Assembly (NCBI RefSeq): GCF_003335045.1 | Contig: NZ_QOZG01000006.1 | Coordinates: 248,001 to 312,000 of the forward strand | Source of the DNA: Paramesorhizobium salinisoli | GTDB taxonomy: Bacteria > Pseudomonadota > Alphaproteobacteria > Rhizobiales > Rhizobiaceae | DNA: 64,000 bases | Direction of reading: 5' to 3' | In this document: in pieces, positions 6,229 to 15,727 of the stretch | Position numbering within the stretch: position 1 is the first letter of the stretch | Layout of the letters: each line of letters opens with the position of its first letter | Notes under the pieces: generated by a model | Told to the model about the DNA's origin: nothing | Seen by the model: only the letters and a program-made list of their open reading frames with translations | Database searches by the model: none | Made by a program: the position numbers and the translations under genes

Positions 6229-8676
6229 ATGGCAGAAAAACTCGTCATTATCGGTGCCGGCATGGCGTCCGGGCGTATGCTCGAATGTCTTTTCGAGGCC
6301 GCGCCCGGCAGCTTCGACATAACACTCTTCGGAGCCGAGCCGCGCGGCAATTACAACCGCATCATGCTGTCGCCGGTGCTGGCGGGTGAAAAGACTTATG
6401 AGCAGATCGTCACGCATGATGCCGATTGGTATGCATCGCACAATGTGAACTGCCGCTTCGGCGAGACGGTGACGAAGATCGACCGCAAGGCCAAGATCAT
6501 CGTCACCGCGAAAGGCGACACGCCCTATGACAAGCTCGTGGTGGCCACCGGCTCCGCTCCCTTCATCATCCCCATCGTGGGTAAGGATCTCCCCGGCGTG
6601 CGCGCCTTCCGCGACCTCGACGACGTCAACGCCATGGTGGAGGCGGCGGGCAAGCCCAACGCCAAAGCGGTGGTTATCGGCGGCGGGCTTCTGGGCCTGG
6701 AGGCGGCGGCGGCGCTGCGGCTTCACGGCATGGAGGTGGTCGTGCTTCACCTCATGGGACATTTGATGGAGCGCCAGCTCGATCCGGCGGCGGGCTACCT
6801 CCTGCAAAAGGATCTGGAGGGGCGCGGCATCAAGGTCCATTGCAAGGCGCAGACCCAGGCCATTCTGGGGCAGAGCCATGTCGAAGGCGTCCTGCTGGAT
6901 GACGGCACCGTTTACCCGGCGGACCTCGTGGTGATGGCGGTCGGCATCCGTCCCGAGGTGCGCATCGCCAATGATGCAAGCCTTTATGTCGAGCGCGGCA
7001 TCGTCGTCAACGACCAGATGGTATCCTCCGATCCCGACATTCTCGCCATCGGCGAGTGTGTCGAGCATGAGCGCATCTGCTACGGTCTCGTGGCGCCGCT
7101 TTACGACATGGCCAAGGTGGCTGCGAAGACGCTGCTCAAGCAGGACGCAGCCTTCCGTCCTGTGGAAACGGCGACGCAGCTCAAGGTCACCGGCGTCAGC
7201 CTTTATTCCGCCGGCGATTTCGCCGATGCCGAGGATCGGCAGGAAATTGTGCTGCGCGATGCGAGCGCCGGCATCTACAAGCGGCTGGTGCTGAAGGAAA
7301 ACCGTATCCTCGGCGCCGTGCTCTATGGCGAAACCGGTGATGGCGCGTGGTTTTTCGACATGTTGCGCAAGGGAACCGACGTTTCCGAAATGCGCGACAC
7401 ACTTATCTTCGGCCAGGCCTATCAGGGTGGATCCCCCCTGGACCCTATGGCGGCCGTTGCAGCCTTGCCGGATGATGCGGAAATCTGTGGCTGTAACGGC
7501 GTATGCAAGAGCAAGATCGTCGGCACGATCAATGAAAAGGGCCTGACCTCGCTCGACGATGTCCGCGCACATACCAAGGCGTCCGCCTCATGCGGATCGT
7601 GCACGGGGCTGGTCGAACAGCTCATGAAACTGACGCTTGGCGACAGCTACAACCCCGCCGCCGTCACGCCGATGTGCACCTGTACGGATCTCGGCCATGA
7701 CGATGTGCGCCGGCTGATCAAGGCCAAGGGGCTCAAGACTATTCCAGCCGTCATGCAGGAACTTGAATGGAAGACCTCCTGCGGTTGCGCCAAGTGCCGC
7801 CCCGCATTGAACTATTATCTCGTCTGCGACTGGCCGGATGAATATGCCGACGATTACCAGTCGCGCTTCATCAATGAGCGCGTTCATGCCAACATCCAGA
7901 AGGACGGCACCTATTCCGTCGTGCCGCGCATGTGGGGCGGTGTGACAAACGCGAAGGAATTGCGCGCCATCGCCGATGTGGTCGACAAGTTCAACGTGCC
8001 GATGGTCAAGGTGACGGGCGGCCAGCGCATCGACCTGCTTGGTATCGAAAAGGAGGATCTGCCGGCGGTCTGGGCGGATCTCGGCCAGGCCGGCTTCGTC
8101 TCCGGGCAGGCTTATGCCAAGGGCCTGCGAACAGTGAAGACCTGTGTCGGCTCCGACTGGTGCCGCTTCGGCACGCAGGATTCCACCGGCCTCGGCATTC
8201 GCATCGAGAAGTTCATGTGGGGTTCGTGGACGCCCGCCAAGCTGAAGCTGGCGGTTTCGGGTTGCCCGCGCAATTGCGCCGAAGCGACCTGCAAGGACAT
8301 CGGCGTGATCTGCGTGGATTCGGGCTTCGAAATCCATTTCGCAGGCGCGGCGGGCCTCGACATCAAGGGCACCGAGGTGCTCGGCCTGGTGAAGACCGAG
8401 GACGAGGCGCTGGAGCATATTGTTGCGCTGACGCAGATGTATCGCGAGCAGGGCCGCTATCTCGAGCGCATCTACAAATGGGCCAAGCGCGTCGGCCTGG
8501 ACGAGATCCGCCGCCAGATCGTGCAGGATCATGAAAAACGCAAGGCTTACTACGAGCGTTTCGTCTTCTCCCAGAAATTCGCCCAGGTCGATCCCTGGTC
8601 CGAGCGTGTCTCGGGCAAGGACAAACACGAATTCAAGCCGATGGCGACGGTGGAATACAGCCAGGCTGCGGAATGA
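6229..8676 (+). CDS. nirB: Assimilatory NAD(P)H nitrite reductase, large subunit
   Basis: NirB reduces nitrite to ammonium with six electrons from NAD(P)H in the cytosol. ATG 6229 is chosen because AAAGGA lies just before it and the protein then begins MAEKLVIIGAGMASGRML, the FAD Rossmann motif. A second Rossmann motif (VVIGGGLLGLEAAAALRL) follows, then BFD-like [2Fe-2S] cysteines (CGCNGVC near residue 419 and SCGSC). The siroheme/[4Fe-4S] half-domain has CVGSDWC (near 638) and SGCPRNCAEATC (near 676). Length 815 is normal for NirB. It overlaps or abuts nirD and belongs to the narK-nirB-nirD-nasA-siroheme operon. Confidence 0.96.
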   Translation: MAEKLVIIGAGMASGRMLECLFEAAPGSFDITLFGAEPRGNYNRIMLSPVLAGEKTYEQIVTHDADWYASHNVNCRFGETVTKIDRKAKIIVTAKGDTPYDKLVVATGSAPFIIPIVGKDLPGVRAFRDLDDVNAMVEAAGKPNAKAVVIGGGLLGLEAAAALRLHGMEVVVLHLMGHLMERQLDPAAGYLLQKDLEGRGIKVHCKAQTQAILGQSHVEGVLLDDGTVYPADLVVMAVGIRPEVRIANDASLYVERGIVVNDQMVSSDPDILAIGECVEHERICYGLVAPLYDMAKVAAKTLLKQDAAFRPVETATQLKVTGVSLYSAGDFADAEDRQEIVLRDASAGIYKRLVLKENRILGAVLYGETGDGAWFFDMLRKGTDVSEMRDTLIFGQAYQGGSPLDPMAAVAALPDDAEICGCNGVCKSKIVGTINEKGLTSLDDVRAHTKASASCGSCTGLVEQLMKLTLGDSYNPAAVTPMCTCTDLGHDDVRRLIKAKGLKTIPAVMQELEWKTSCGCAKCRPALNYYLVCDWPDEYADDYQSRFINERVHANIQKDGTYSVVPRMWGGVTNAKELRAIADVVDKFNVPMVKVTGGQRIDLLGIEKEDLPAVWADLGQAGFVSGQAYAKGLRTVKTCVGSDWCRFGTQDSTGLGIRIEKFMWGSWTPAKLKLAVSGCPRNCAEATCKDIGVICVDSGFEIHFAGAAGLDIKGTEVLGLVKTEDEALEHIVALTQMYREQGRYLERIYKWAKRVGLDEIRRQIVQDHEKRKAYYERFVFSQKFAQVDPWSERVSGKDKHEFKPMATVEYSQAAE

Positions 8677-8687
8677 GGAAGATGGAT

Positions 8688-9020
8688 ATGAACTGGATTG
8701 AGATCGGCGAACTCTCGGACATCCCGGTGCGCGGCGCGCGCTGCGTGAAGACGCCGCAGGGCAAGATCGCGGTGTTCCGCACGGCGGAGAATGATGTTTT
8801 CGCCATCGAGGATCATTGCCCGCACAAGGGCGGGCCGCTGAGTCAGGGCATCGTCCATGGCCGCGCCGTCACCTGTCCGCTGCACAATTGGGTGATTTCG
8901 CTGGAGACCGGCAAGGCGCAAGGCGCGGATGAGGGGAAGGTACGGACGATTCCGGTGAGGAACGAGGGGGGCAAGCTCTCCATCGCGCTGGAAAGCCTGA
9001 TGCTGACGGCGGCGGAATAA
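8688..9020 (+). CDS. nirD: Nitrite reductase small subunit, Rieske type
   Basis: NirD is the small partner of NirB. The 110-residue protein keeps a full set of Rieske ligands, C-P-H (DHCPHKGGPL) and C-P-L-H (CPLHNW), so a [2Fe-2S] cluster is likely to bind; some NirD homologues lack these ligands. The start at 8688 is preferred because GAGGA (8675-8679) is 8 bases upstream. ATG 8673, which overlaps the nirB stop, and ATG 8682 are in frame. The stop overlaps the nasA start as TAATG. Confidence 0.93.
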   Translation: MNWIEIGELSDIPVRGARCVKTPQGKIAVFRTAENDVFAIEDHCPHKGGPLSQGIVHGRAVTCPLHNWVISLETGKAQGADEGKVRTIPVRNEGGKLSIALESLMLTAAE

Positions 9021-11695
9021 TGGTGGAAACCAAGACGACCTGCCCCTATTGCGGCGTTGGCTGCGGCGTCATAGCAAGTGTTGCCGGAGATGGCGCTGTG
9101 AGCGTACGCGGCGACCCTGAGCATCCGGCCAATTTCGGGCGGCTCTGTTCGAAGGGCTCGGCGCTTGCCGAAACGCTCGATCTCGAAGGGCGGCTGCTTT
9201 ATCCCGAGGTTTTCGGCAAACGTGTCGGGTGGGACGAAGCACTCGACCTCGTGGCTCGCAAATTCTCCGCAGCGATCGCGGAGCATGGGCCGGATTCCAT
9301 CGCCTTCTATGTCTCGGGTCAATTGCTAACCGAGGATTATTATGTGGCAAACAAGCTGATGAAAGGCTTCATCGGCTCGGCCAATATCGATACCAATTCG
9401 CGGCTGTGCATGGCCTCGTCGGTGGCCGGGCACCGGCGGGCTTTCGGCGCGGATACGGTGCCGGGCGTCTATGAGGATCTGGAGCAGGCCGATCTTGTTA
9501 TCCTGACCGGCTCCAATCTAGCCTGGTGCCATCCGGTTCTCTATCAGCGGATTGCCGCCGCCAGGGAGAAGCGGCCTGAGATGAAGGTGGTGCTCATCGA
9601 TCCCAGGCGCACCATGACCTGCGATATCGCCGACATGCATTTGGGCGTTCGCCCGGATGGCGATGTGGCCTTGTTCAATGGCCTGCTGGCGTATCTCGCC
9701 CGCACCTCGGCGCTGGATGACGATTTCATCCGCGATCATGCCAACGGATTTGCCGAGGCGCTCGCGGCCGCGCAGATGGGCGAGGCTGATATCCCTTCGC
9801 TCACCGGGCTTTCGTCTGAGGAAATCGAAGCTTTCTACCGGCTATTCGAGACCACGGAGAAGGTTGTCACCTGCTACAGTCAAGGCGTCAACCAGTCCTC
9901 GTCAGGGACGAACAAGGTAAATGCCATCATCAACTGCCACCTGGCGACCGGGCGCATCGGACGGCCCGGCACGGGGCCGTTTTCGCTCACTGGCCAGCCG
10001 AACGCCATGGGCGGGCGAGAAGTGGGAGGGCTCGCCAACATGCTTGCCGCCCATATGGAAATCGAAAATCCAACCCATCGTGAGCGGGTACGACGTTTCT
10101 GGAATGCGCCCGTCATCGCTGAAAAACCCGGCCTCAAGGCGGTCGACATGTTCAGGGCGGTGGCTGATGGGCGGATCAAGGCGCTCTGGATCATGGGTAC
10201 CAATCCCGTGGTCTCCATGCCTGATGCAGATGGCGTAGCCGATGCGATCCGCAATTGTCCCTTCGTCGTCGTTTCCGACATTATGCGCGACACCGACACG
10301 ACCCGTTATGCGCATGTGCTGCTGCCGGCTGCGGGCTGGGGCGAAAAGGACGGCACGGTCACCAATTCGGAACGGCGGATTTCCCGCCAGCGGCCGTTCC
10401 TGGATTCGCCCGGCGAGGCGCGGGCCGACTGGCGCATTATCGGTGGTGTTGCGACGCGGATGGGGTTCGGGAAAGCCTTTGCCTACGAGAACCCGGCGGA
10501 GATTTTTGCTGAACACGCCGCGCTGTCGGGTTTTGAAAATGAGGGGGAGCGGGATTTCGATATCGGAGGATATACAGGAATCTCGGGCGCCGACTATAAT
10601 GGGTTGAAGCCGTTTCAATGGCCAGTTCCAGCCCAGAACACCCCCCTTTGCCCTGGGGGCACTTTCCGCTTCTTCGGCAATGGCGGTTTCTATACGTCGG
10701 ATCGCAAAGCGCGCTTCATCGCAGTTCAATCCGCCGCAACGGAACGCACCAATCCGGATTTTCCGCTCGTCCTCAACACCGGCCGTATCCGCGACCAGTG
10801 GCACACGATGACCCGAACGGGCAAAAGCGCCCGATTGTCCGCCCATTTTGCCGAACCCTTCGCCGAGATCAATCCGGCGGATGCCAAGGCGCTTGGCATT
10901 GCCGACGCCGCGCTGGTGCGTATCGCCAGCCCTTATGGCGAAGTGCACGTCCGTGCGCTGATCACCGGCCGGCAATCGCGGAGCGCGGTGTTCGTGCCGA
11001 TGCACTGGACGGATCAATTCGCCTCCAGAGGGCGCGTCGATGCGCTGGTGCCGTCCGTGACCGATTCGACGTCGGGCCAGCCGGCGCTGAAGCATGTGGC
11101 GGTATCGGTCGAACCCTACAGGGCGCAGTTCTATGGCTTCGCGGTGTCGGCGGCCCGTCCGGCACCGGGTTGCGCGGACTACTTCGCCTTTGCCAAGGTC
11201 GAGCATGGTTTCCGCATGGAATGCGCTTTTGCCGAAGCGCCGGAAAGCTGGGAAGCCTGGTGCCGCAAGACCTGGCAGCTGCCGGATGCGCTTTGCGCGC
11301 TCGCCTATTTCGACCGGGAGACAGGGGACAGGCGCGTCGCCTTTTTCGAAGGCGTCAGGCTTGTGCTTGCCTTTTATGCCGCGCGGGGGCCTGTGGCCGT
11401 TTCGCGCAGCTGGGCCGTGACACAGCTTGGGCTCACGCATAGTGAAGCCCGCCGCCGCATCGCGGTGATGGCCGGGCGGCCCGGCATGGATCAGCCGAAT
11501 CCCGGCGCTATCGTCTGCTCGTGCTTTTCCATCGGCGTCAACCAGATCACGGCGGCCATCGATGGCGGGTGCGGCTCGGTCGAGGAGGTCGGCGCGACGC
11601 TCAGGGCCGGAACCAATTGCGGGTCATGCCGCTCCGAAATCAGGGAGATACTGGATGCGCGTCATCGAAAACATCGGATTCAGGCTGCAGAATAG
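9020..11695 (+). CDS. nasA: Assimilatory nitrate reductase, catalytic molybdopterin subunit
   Basis: This cytosolic enzyme reduces nitrate to nitrite. The N-terminus carries the [4Fe-4S] ligands C8, C11, C15 and C43 (CPYCGVGC, then GRLCSKG), followed by a bis-MGD molybdopterin oxidoreductase domain and the C-terminal dinucleotide-binding fold (NTGRIRDQWHTMTRTGKS). The last 60 residues form a BFD-like [2Fe-2S] domain (IVCSCFS and TNCGSC), as in NasA/NarB forms that take electrons from a partner protein. The 891-residue length is typical. No Tat signal is present, which separates it from periplasmic NapA. Confidence 0.94.
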   Translation: MVETKTTCPYCGVGCGVIASVAGDGAVSVRGDPEHPANFGRLCSKGSALAETLDLEGRLLYPEVFGKRVGWDEALDLVARKFSAAIAEHGPDSIAFYVSGQLLTEDYYVANKLMKGFIGSANIDTNSRLCMASSVAGHRRAFGADTVPGVYEDLEQADLVILTGSNLAWCHPVLYQRIAAAREKRPEMKVVLIDPRRTMTCDIADMHLGVRPDGDVALFNGLLAYLARTSALDDDFIRDHANGFAEALAAAQMGEADIPSLTGLSSEEIEAFYRLFETTEKVVTCYSQGVNQSSSGTNKVNAIINCHLATGRIGRPGTGPFSLTGQPNAMGGREVGGLANMLAAHMEIENPTHRERVRRFWNAPVIAEKPGLKAVDMFRAVADGRIKALWIMGTNPVVSMPDADGVADAIRNCPFVVVSDIMRDTDTTRYAHVLLPAAGWGEKDGTVTNSERRISRQRPFLDSPGEARADWRIIGGVATRMGFGKAFAYENPAEIFAEHAALSGFENEGERDFDIGGYTGISGADYNGLKPFQWPVPAQNTPLCPGGTFRFFGNGGFYTSDRKARFIAVQSAATERTNPDFPLVLNTGRIRDQWHTMTRTGKSARLSAHFAEPFAEINPADAKALGIADAALVRIASPYGEVHVRALITGRQSRSAVFVPMHWTDQFASRGRVDALVPSVTDSTSGQPALKHVAVSVEPYRAQFYGFAVSAARPAPGCADYFAFAKVEHGFRMECAFAEAPESWEAWCRKTWQLPDALCALAYFDRETGDRRVAFFEGVRLVLAFYAARGPVAVSRSWAVTQLGLTHSEARRRIAVMAGRPGMDQPNPGAIVCSCFSIGVNQITAAIDGGCGSVEEVGATLRAGTNCGSCRSEIREILDARHRKHRIQAAE

Positions 11696-12755
11696 AACGG
11701 CCAACGATGGGGCCAGGATCGCCCCGCTTTCCGTCCTCCCGCTGTTCATATCGCTGAAGGGAAAACGAGCGCTGATTGCCGGCGGGTCAGCGGCGGCTGC
11801 CTGGAAGGCGGAGCTGCTGGTGATGAGCGGCGCAAGGGTGGTGGTTCATGCGACAGATGATTTGAGTGAAGAGATGACCGGGCTTCTGGCCGTGCAGGGT
11901 TCCGGCAAGATTGTGCATCGTAACTCTCCTTGGCTGCAGGCTGACTGGCCAGCGTTCGCCTTTGCGATCGCGGATGCGGCGAATGATGATGAGGCTGCCA
12001 CCTTCGCCAGCGCTGCGAGGGCGGCGGGCGTTCCCTTCAACGTCATCGACAAGCCAGCCTATTGCCAGTTCCAGTTCGGCTCGATCGTCAGCCGGTCGCC
12101 GGCGGTGGTCAGCATCTCGACCGATGGCGCGGCCCCAATTCTGGCACAGGCGATCCGCCGCAGGATCGAAGCCATGCTGCCGCAATCCCTTTCTGCCTGG
12201 GCCGACTTGGCGCAACGATTGCGCAGGGCGGTGGTCGAGCGGCTCGCGCCGGGCGAGGGCAGGCGGCGATTCTGGGAACGTTTCGTCGATCGTGCCTTTG
12301 CCGCGGAACAAGGGCCTTCCCGCAGCGACGAGCGGCTTTTTCTCGAAGAGCTGTCATCCGGGGGCAGCCGCCCGGAGGCGGCACATATGACGATCGTCGA
12401 AGTGAGGTCGCATGACGCGGAGCTTTTGCCGCTGAAAGCGGTAAGGGCGCTGCAGGCAGCCGAAATCATCCTGTTCGACGACAACATTTCGACGGATATG
12501 CTGCAACTTGCCCGCCGTGAGGCAAAACGGGTGGCCGTCACTGCGCCCAAGGAAGGCAATGGTTGGCCACAGCATCCGATGACGGGCAACCACGAGGTTG
12601 GCCGGCGGATCGTGTGGCTCAAATCCGATGCCTTCCGGCCGGGACATGAGATTGCCGCCTGGTTACGAAGAACCAGCGTCGCGGTGGACATTATTCCCGG
12701 CATTGCGCCGGATCCCGAGGAGAACCGGCGAATCGTCGCAAACTCCCGCTTCTGA
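11655..12755 (+). CDS. Siroheme synthase-like protein: precorrin-2 dehydrogenase domain plus eroded methyltransferase domain
   Basis: The start at 11655 lies inside the 3' end of nasA and gives a 366-residue protein. Residues from about 25 to 240 resemble the CysG N-terminal precorrin-2 dehydrogenase/ferrochelatase (LKGKRALIAGGSAAAAWKAE, then YCQFQFGSIVSRSPAVVSIS). The rest aligns with the start of uroporphyrinogen-III methyltransferase (LLPLKAVRALQAAEIILFDD, IVWLKSDAF, IIPGIAP). The first glycine-rich SAM loop is replaced by VEVRSHD, the GGDPF loop is lost, and the protein ends before most of the methyltransferase fold. Siroheme is the NirB cofactor, so the operon position makes sense. A separate methyltransferase gene would be needed elsewhere. 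Confidence 0.82.
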   Translation: MRVIENIGFRLQNRTANDGARIAPLSVLPLFISLKGKRALIAGGSAAAAWKAELLVMSGARVVVHATDDLSEEMTGLLAVQGSGKIVHRNSPWLQADWPAFAFAIADAANDDEAATFASAARAAGVPFNVIDKPAYCQFQFGSIVSRSPAVVSISTDGAAPILAQAIRRRIEAMLPQSLSAWADLAQRLRRAVVERLAPGEGRRRFWERFVDRAFAAEQGPSRSDERLFLEELSSGGSRPEAAHMTIVEVRSHDAELLPLKAVRALQAAEIILFDDNISTDMLQLARREAKRVAVTAPKEGNGWPQHPMTGNHEVGRRIVWLKSDAFRPGHEIAAWLRRTSVAVDIIPGIAPDPEENRRIVANSRF

Positions 12756-12769
12756 CCCCAAGCCGGGAG

Positions 12770-12794
12770 TGCGCCCCCGCAGGGCGGGAGCGCA
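12770..12794. terminator. Hairpin between convergent siroheme-synthase and phoX genes
   Basis: TGCGC (12770-12774) plus CCCGC (12776-12780) pair with GCGGG (12784-12788) and GCGCA (12790-12794) around a 3-base loop with one mismatch. It sits in the 56-base gap between the two convergent stops, so it may serve as a shared end signal, but neither side has a strong T-tract. Confidence 0.45.
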
Positions 12795-12811
12795 TAAAAC
12801 GTGAAGCAGCC

Positions 12812-14806
12812 TTAAACGGCGATTTTGCCGCCGCCCTGCCTGGTGATGGCCACAACCGACGGGCGCACAGGCATGTCGTCGCGGAAATCCGGCCAGCGCG
12901 TGGAGAGGTCTTCATAATAGGATGGGCGGCCGTGGCCATCCCAATCCTCGCCGCCATCCGCGGGATGCTGAACCGCAACGAACGCGGTTTCGTCATCCGG
13001 CGTGAAGAGCGGGCCACACATCTCGGCGCCGACAGGCACGCGGAAGAACAGCTTCGACGTGGCGCGGGCCTCGCCCTGCGTATCGACGGCCCACAGGCCA
13101 TCCGTACGTCCGGTTGCCTTGTTGCTGTTGCCGTCGGTGGAAACCCACAGACGGCCAGCCGCATCCACCGCGCAATTGTCCGGCATGCCGAACCAGCCGT
13201 TCTTCGTCGTCTCGGTCGAGAAGGTCGCGCCGACATCGGCAATCGAGGGATCGCCGCATTTCAGCAGCACTTCCCATTTGCCTTTGGTCGCCGCGAAGTC
13301 GCCATCGGCTTCCATGATCTCGATGATGTGACCGAAGGCGTTCTTGGCACGCGGATTGGCGGCATCGACCTGTTCGGCGGTGCGCTTGGTGTTGTTGGTC
13401 AGCATGACATAGACGGTGCCGGTCACGCCGTTGGGCTGGATGTCCTCGGGACGGTCCATCTTGGTGGCGCCGAGAAGATCGGCGGAGCGGCGGGTTTCGA
13501 TCAGCACGTCCGCCTGATTTTCGAAGCCGTTTGCAGCCGTCAACGGGCCCTGACCGAAGACCAGCGGCATCCATTCGACCGTGCCGTCGTCGGAGAATTT
13601 GGCAACATAGAGCGTGCCTTCATCGAGCAGGTTCATGTTGGCTGCGCGGTCGTCAGGATTGAACTTTCCTGACGTCACGAACTTGTAGACATAATCGAAG
13701 CGTTCGTCATCGCCGAGATAGAACACGACACGGCCGTCCTTGCTGACAATGGATTCCGCGCCTTCGTGCTTGACGCGGCCAAGCGCGGTGCGCTTCTTCG
13801 GCACGGCATTGGGATCAAGCGCATCCACTTCAACGACCCAGCCGAAGCGATTGGCCTCGTTAGGGTCCTTGGAAAGGTCGAAGCGGTCATAAAAATTGGC
13901 CCACTCATAAGCACCTTCGGGAATGCCAAGACGCTCATAATTGGCGGCTTCGCGATGACCTTCCGGCAGTTTGCCGCTGAAATAGCCGTGGATGTTTTCC
14001 TCGGCCATGATGTAGGTATTCCAGGGCGTTACGCCGCCGGCGCAATTGTTGACGGTGCCGAAGACCTTCGTGCCGGTCGCGTCCGCACTGGTCTTGAGGC
14101 GGTCGCTACCGGCAGCGGGACCGGAGATCTGCATTTCCGTGTTGACGGTGATGCGGCGATTGTACTTGCTGCCCAGCACCGGCCGCCATTTGCCGTCGAC
14201 CTTCTCGATTTCGACGATCGTGCCGCCATGGGCGGCCATCTCGATGTCGACCTGCTCTTTGGTGAGCGGCTTCTGCACGATCTTGCCATCGGCGACGGTG
14301 ACAATGCCCGGGAACATCAGATGCGGGTTGGTATATTCATGGTTGACGACGAGAAGGCCATGGGTGGGGGAGCCGTCGAGAGGGATGTAGCCGACATAAT
14401 CATTGTTGTAGCCGAACTGGCGGGCTTGCGCCTCGGCCGTCTGCTTGGCCGGATCGAATTGCGGCGCATCCGCGAAAAGCGGATCGCCCCAGCGGAGGAG
14501 AATATCGGCGTCATAGCCGTCCGCGACGTGATGCTTGGCATCAACGCCGGCTTCGACCTCCTTGAAGGAGAAGGCGGAGCCGTTACCCTCGGCCTTGGCG
14601 TCGCCCGCAGCCAGGAGCGCCAGCGGGCTGACCGTCGCCGCGATAGCGGAAACCGCAAGCGAACCCTGGAGAAAGCCGCGCCGCGAAAACCGCTTGGCTA
14701 TGATCTCTCCCATGGTCGGGTTGTCGGTCGGATTGCGCGGCGCGCTGTCGGCTTCTTCCAGCTGGCTTGTCCTGAACAGGGCTTGCTGTGAAAGGTGTTC
14801 GTTCAT
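12812..14806 (-). CDS. phoX: PhoX-type alkaline phosphatase, Tat-exported
   Basis: The 664-residue protein is of the DUF839/PhoX family, calcium-dependent phosphatases acting on phosphate esters in the periplasm. A twin-arginine motif (FSRRGFLQG, near residue 40) precedes a hydrophobic stretch ending in AKA, consistent with Tat export. Family stretches include NHEYTNPHLMFPG, NNCAGGVTPWNTYIMAEENI and ERLGIPEGAYEW. It is convergent with the nitrate operon and appears to be a single-gene unit. A Pho box was sought upstream, but nothing convincing was found. Confidence 0.88.
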   Translation of the reverse strand: MNEHLSQQALFRTSQLEEADSAPRNPTDNPTMGEIIAKRFSRRGFLQGSLAVSAIAATVSPLALLAAGDAKAEGNGSAFSFKEVEAGVDAKHHVADGYDADILLRWGDPLFADAPQFDPAKQTAEAQARQFGYNNDYVGYIPLDGSPTHGLLVVNHEYTNPHLMFPGIVTVADGKIVQKPLTKEQVDIEMAAHGGTIVEIEKVDGKWRPVLGSKYNRRITVNTEMQISGPAAGSDRLKTSADATGTKVFGTVNNCAGGVTPWNTYIMAEENIHGYFSGKLPEGHREAANYERLGIPEGAYEWANFYDRFDLSKDPNEANRFGWVVEVDALDPNAVPKKRTALGRVKHEGAESIVSKDGRVVFYLGDDERFDYVYKFVTSGKFNPDDRAANMNLLDEGTLYVAKFSDDGTVEWMPLVFGQGPLTAANGFENQADVLIETRRSADLLGATKMDRPEDIQPNGVTGTVYVMLTNNTKRTAEQVDAANPRAKNAFGHIIEIMEADGDFAATKGKWEVLLKCGDPSIADVGATFSTETTKNGWFGMPDNCAVDAAGRLWVSTDGNSNKATGRTDGLWAVDTQGEARATSKLFFRVPVGAEMCGPLFTPDDETAFVAVQHPADGGEDWDGHGRPSYYEDLSTRWPDFRDDMPVRPSVVAITRQGGGKIAV

Positions 14807-14897
14807 TTGGCTATCCTCAACATCAAAAATGCTCCCAGTTTAGAGCGTTTTCAAACTGTAGAAGTCTGATGTAACAGGTAGATGAAGCCTCAGGTCC

Positions 14898-15620
14898 TTA
14901 TCTCTTACCCTGTGGAGGATAGGCGTAAAGCTCTCCGGAGCGATCAATATGGACGATCATGGCTTTTTCAGCGGCATCGGCGTCCCTTTGCCGGATGCAG
15001 TCGAGGATGGCTGTATGCTCGTGCAGCGTTATCTTTTCCTTGCCCGTCCAGATCAGCATCTCTGTATGGTATTCGAAGAGCCAGTGGAGCATGGATTCGC
15101 TCAAGGCTTCCAGCATTGGATTGCCTGATATGGCCGCTATCCTGCGATGAAAGGCGATGTCATCGGCGATGAACAAATGCTGATCGCCGAAATGGCTTTC
15201 CTGGCGCGCCAGGATTTCCTCCAGTTCCCCGATATCCGCGTCACCAGCGCGCTCTGCGGCCAGACGAACCAGGCCGCGCTCGTAGAAACGCCGTGTCTCT
15301 TTGAGATGGTCGAGCGTTTCCGGTGTGGTCGAGATCAGCATTCTCGCCACCACGTCGATCTGCTTGAACATGGTGCGGGCGGTGAGTTCGCCGACCCTGG
15401 CCCGCTCGCCATGGGATACCACGATCAGCCCCATATTGTGCAGCGCCTGCATAGCCTCTCGGATGGCTGGCCTGCCGACGCCGAAACGCTCCATGAGATC
15501 GCGTTCCGACGGCATGAGATCGCCCGGCCCAAGTTCGCCGCCGGCGATCAGATCGCGCAGGCGATCGAAGACTTCGTCGGAGAGCTTTCGCCGGACTATG
15601 CGTTCATCGTGCTGTGTCAT
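14898..15620 (-). CDS. GntR-family (FadR subfamily, NanR-like) transcriptional regulator
   Basis: The 240-residue protein has an N-terminal winged helix (LSDEVFDRLRDLIAGGELG, PSERDLMERFGVGRPAIREA) and a C-terminal FCD ligand-binding domain with its metal-binding histidines (DDIAFHRRIAAISGNP, LHEHTAIL). The overall pattern, including the GERARV block after the helix-turn-helix, resembles NanR. It is the last gene of the leftward apiose cluster, so the likely inducer is a pathway intermediate and the likely role is repression of that cluster. The motif TCATCAGATCA at 15674 lies upstream of it and recurs at the divergent catabolic promoter. Confidence 0.85.
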   Translation of the reverse strand: MTQHDERIVRRKLSDEVFDRLRDLIAGGELGPGDLMPSERDLMERFGVGRPAIREAMQALHNMGLIVVSHGERARVGELTARTMFKQIDVVARMLISTTPETLDHLKETRRFYERGLVRLAAERAGDADIGELEEILARQESHFGDQHLFIADDIAFHRRIAAISGNPMLEALSESMLHWLFEYHTEMLIWTGKEKITLHEHTAILDCIRQRDADAAEKAMIVHIDRSGELYAYPPQGKR

Positions 15621-15673
15621 TGGGTCGACGGCCTCCTCGACAAGAGAACCCGTTGGGAATCAATCCATATGAA

Positions 15674-15684
15674 TCATCAGATCA
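15674..15684. promoter_or_regulatory. Candidate operator copy 1 for the NanR-like regulator
   Basis: TCATCAGATCA lies about 55 bases before the regulator start. The identical 11-mer occurs in reverse orientation at 24016-24026, in the promoter of the RuBisCO-like gene of the same locus. Two exact copies at the two expected control points suggest a shared operator and autoregulation. The binding protein is inferred. Confidence 0.45.
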
Positions 15685-15727
15685 TATAAACACTGGCTGG
15701 CATGGCTTATAGCCCTGTCCTGTGTTT

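Noticed and set aside
6160-7572. 470-codon minus-strand frame opposite nirB
   Set aside because: Antisense to a well-conserved enzyme; His- and Arg-rich composition is typical of shadow frames.
9902-11440. 512-codon minus-strand frame opposite nasA
   Set aside because: Antisense to conserved molybdopterin domains, no motif, shadow composition.
14807-14897. Possible Pho box upstream of phoX
   Set aside because: CTGTTAC and CTTCTAC resemble half-sites but their spacing is not the 11 bases of a Pho box.
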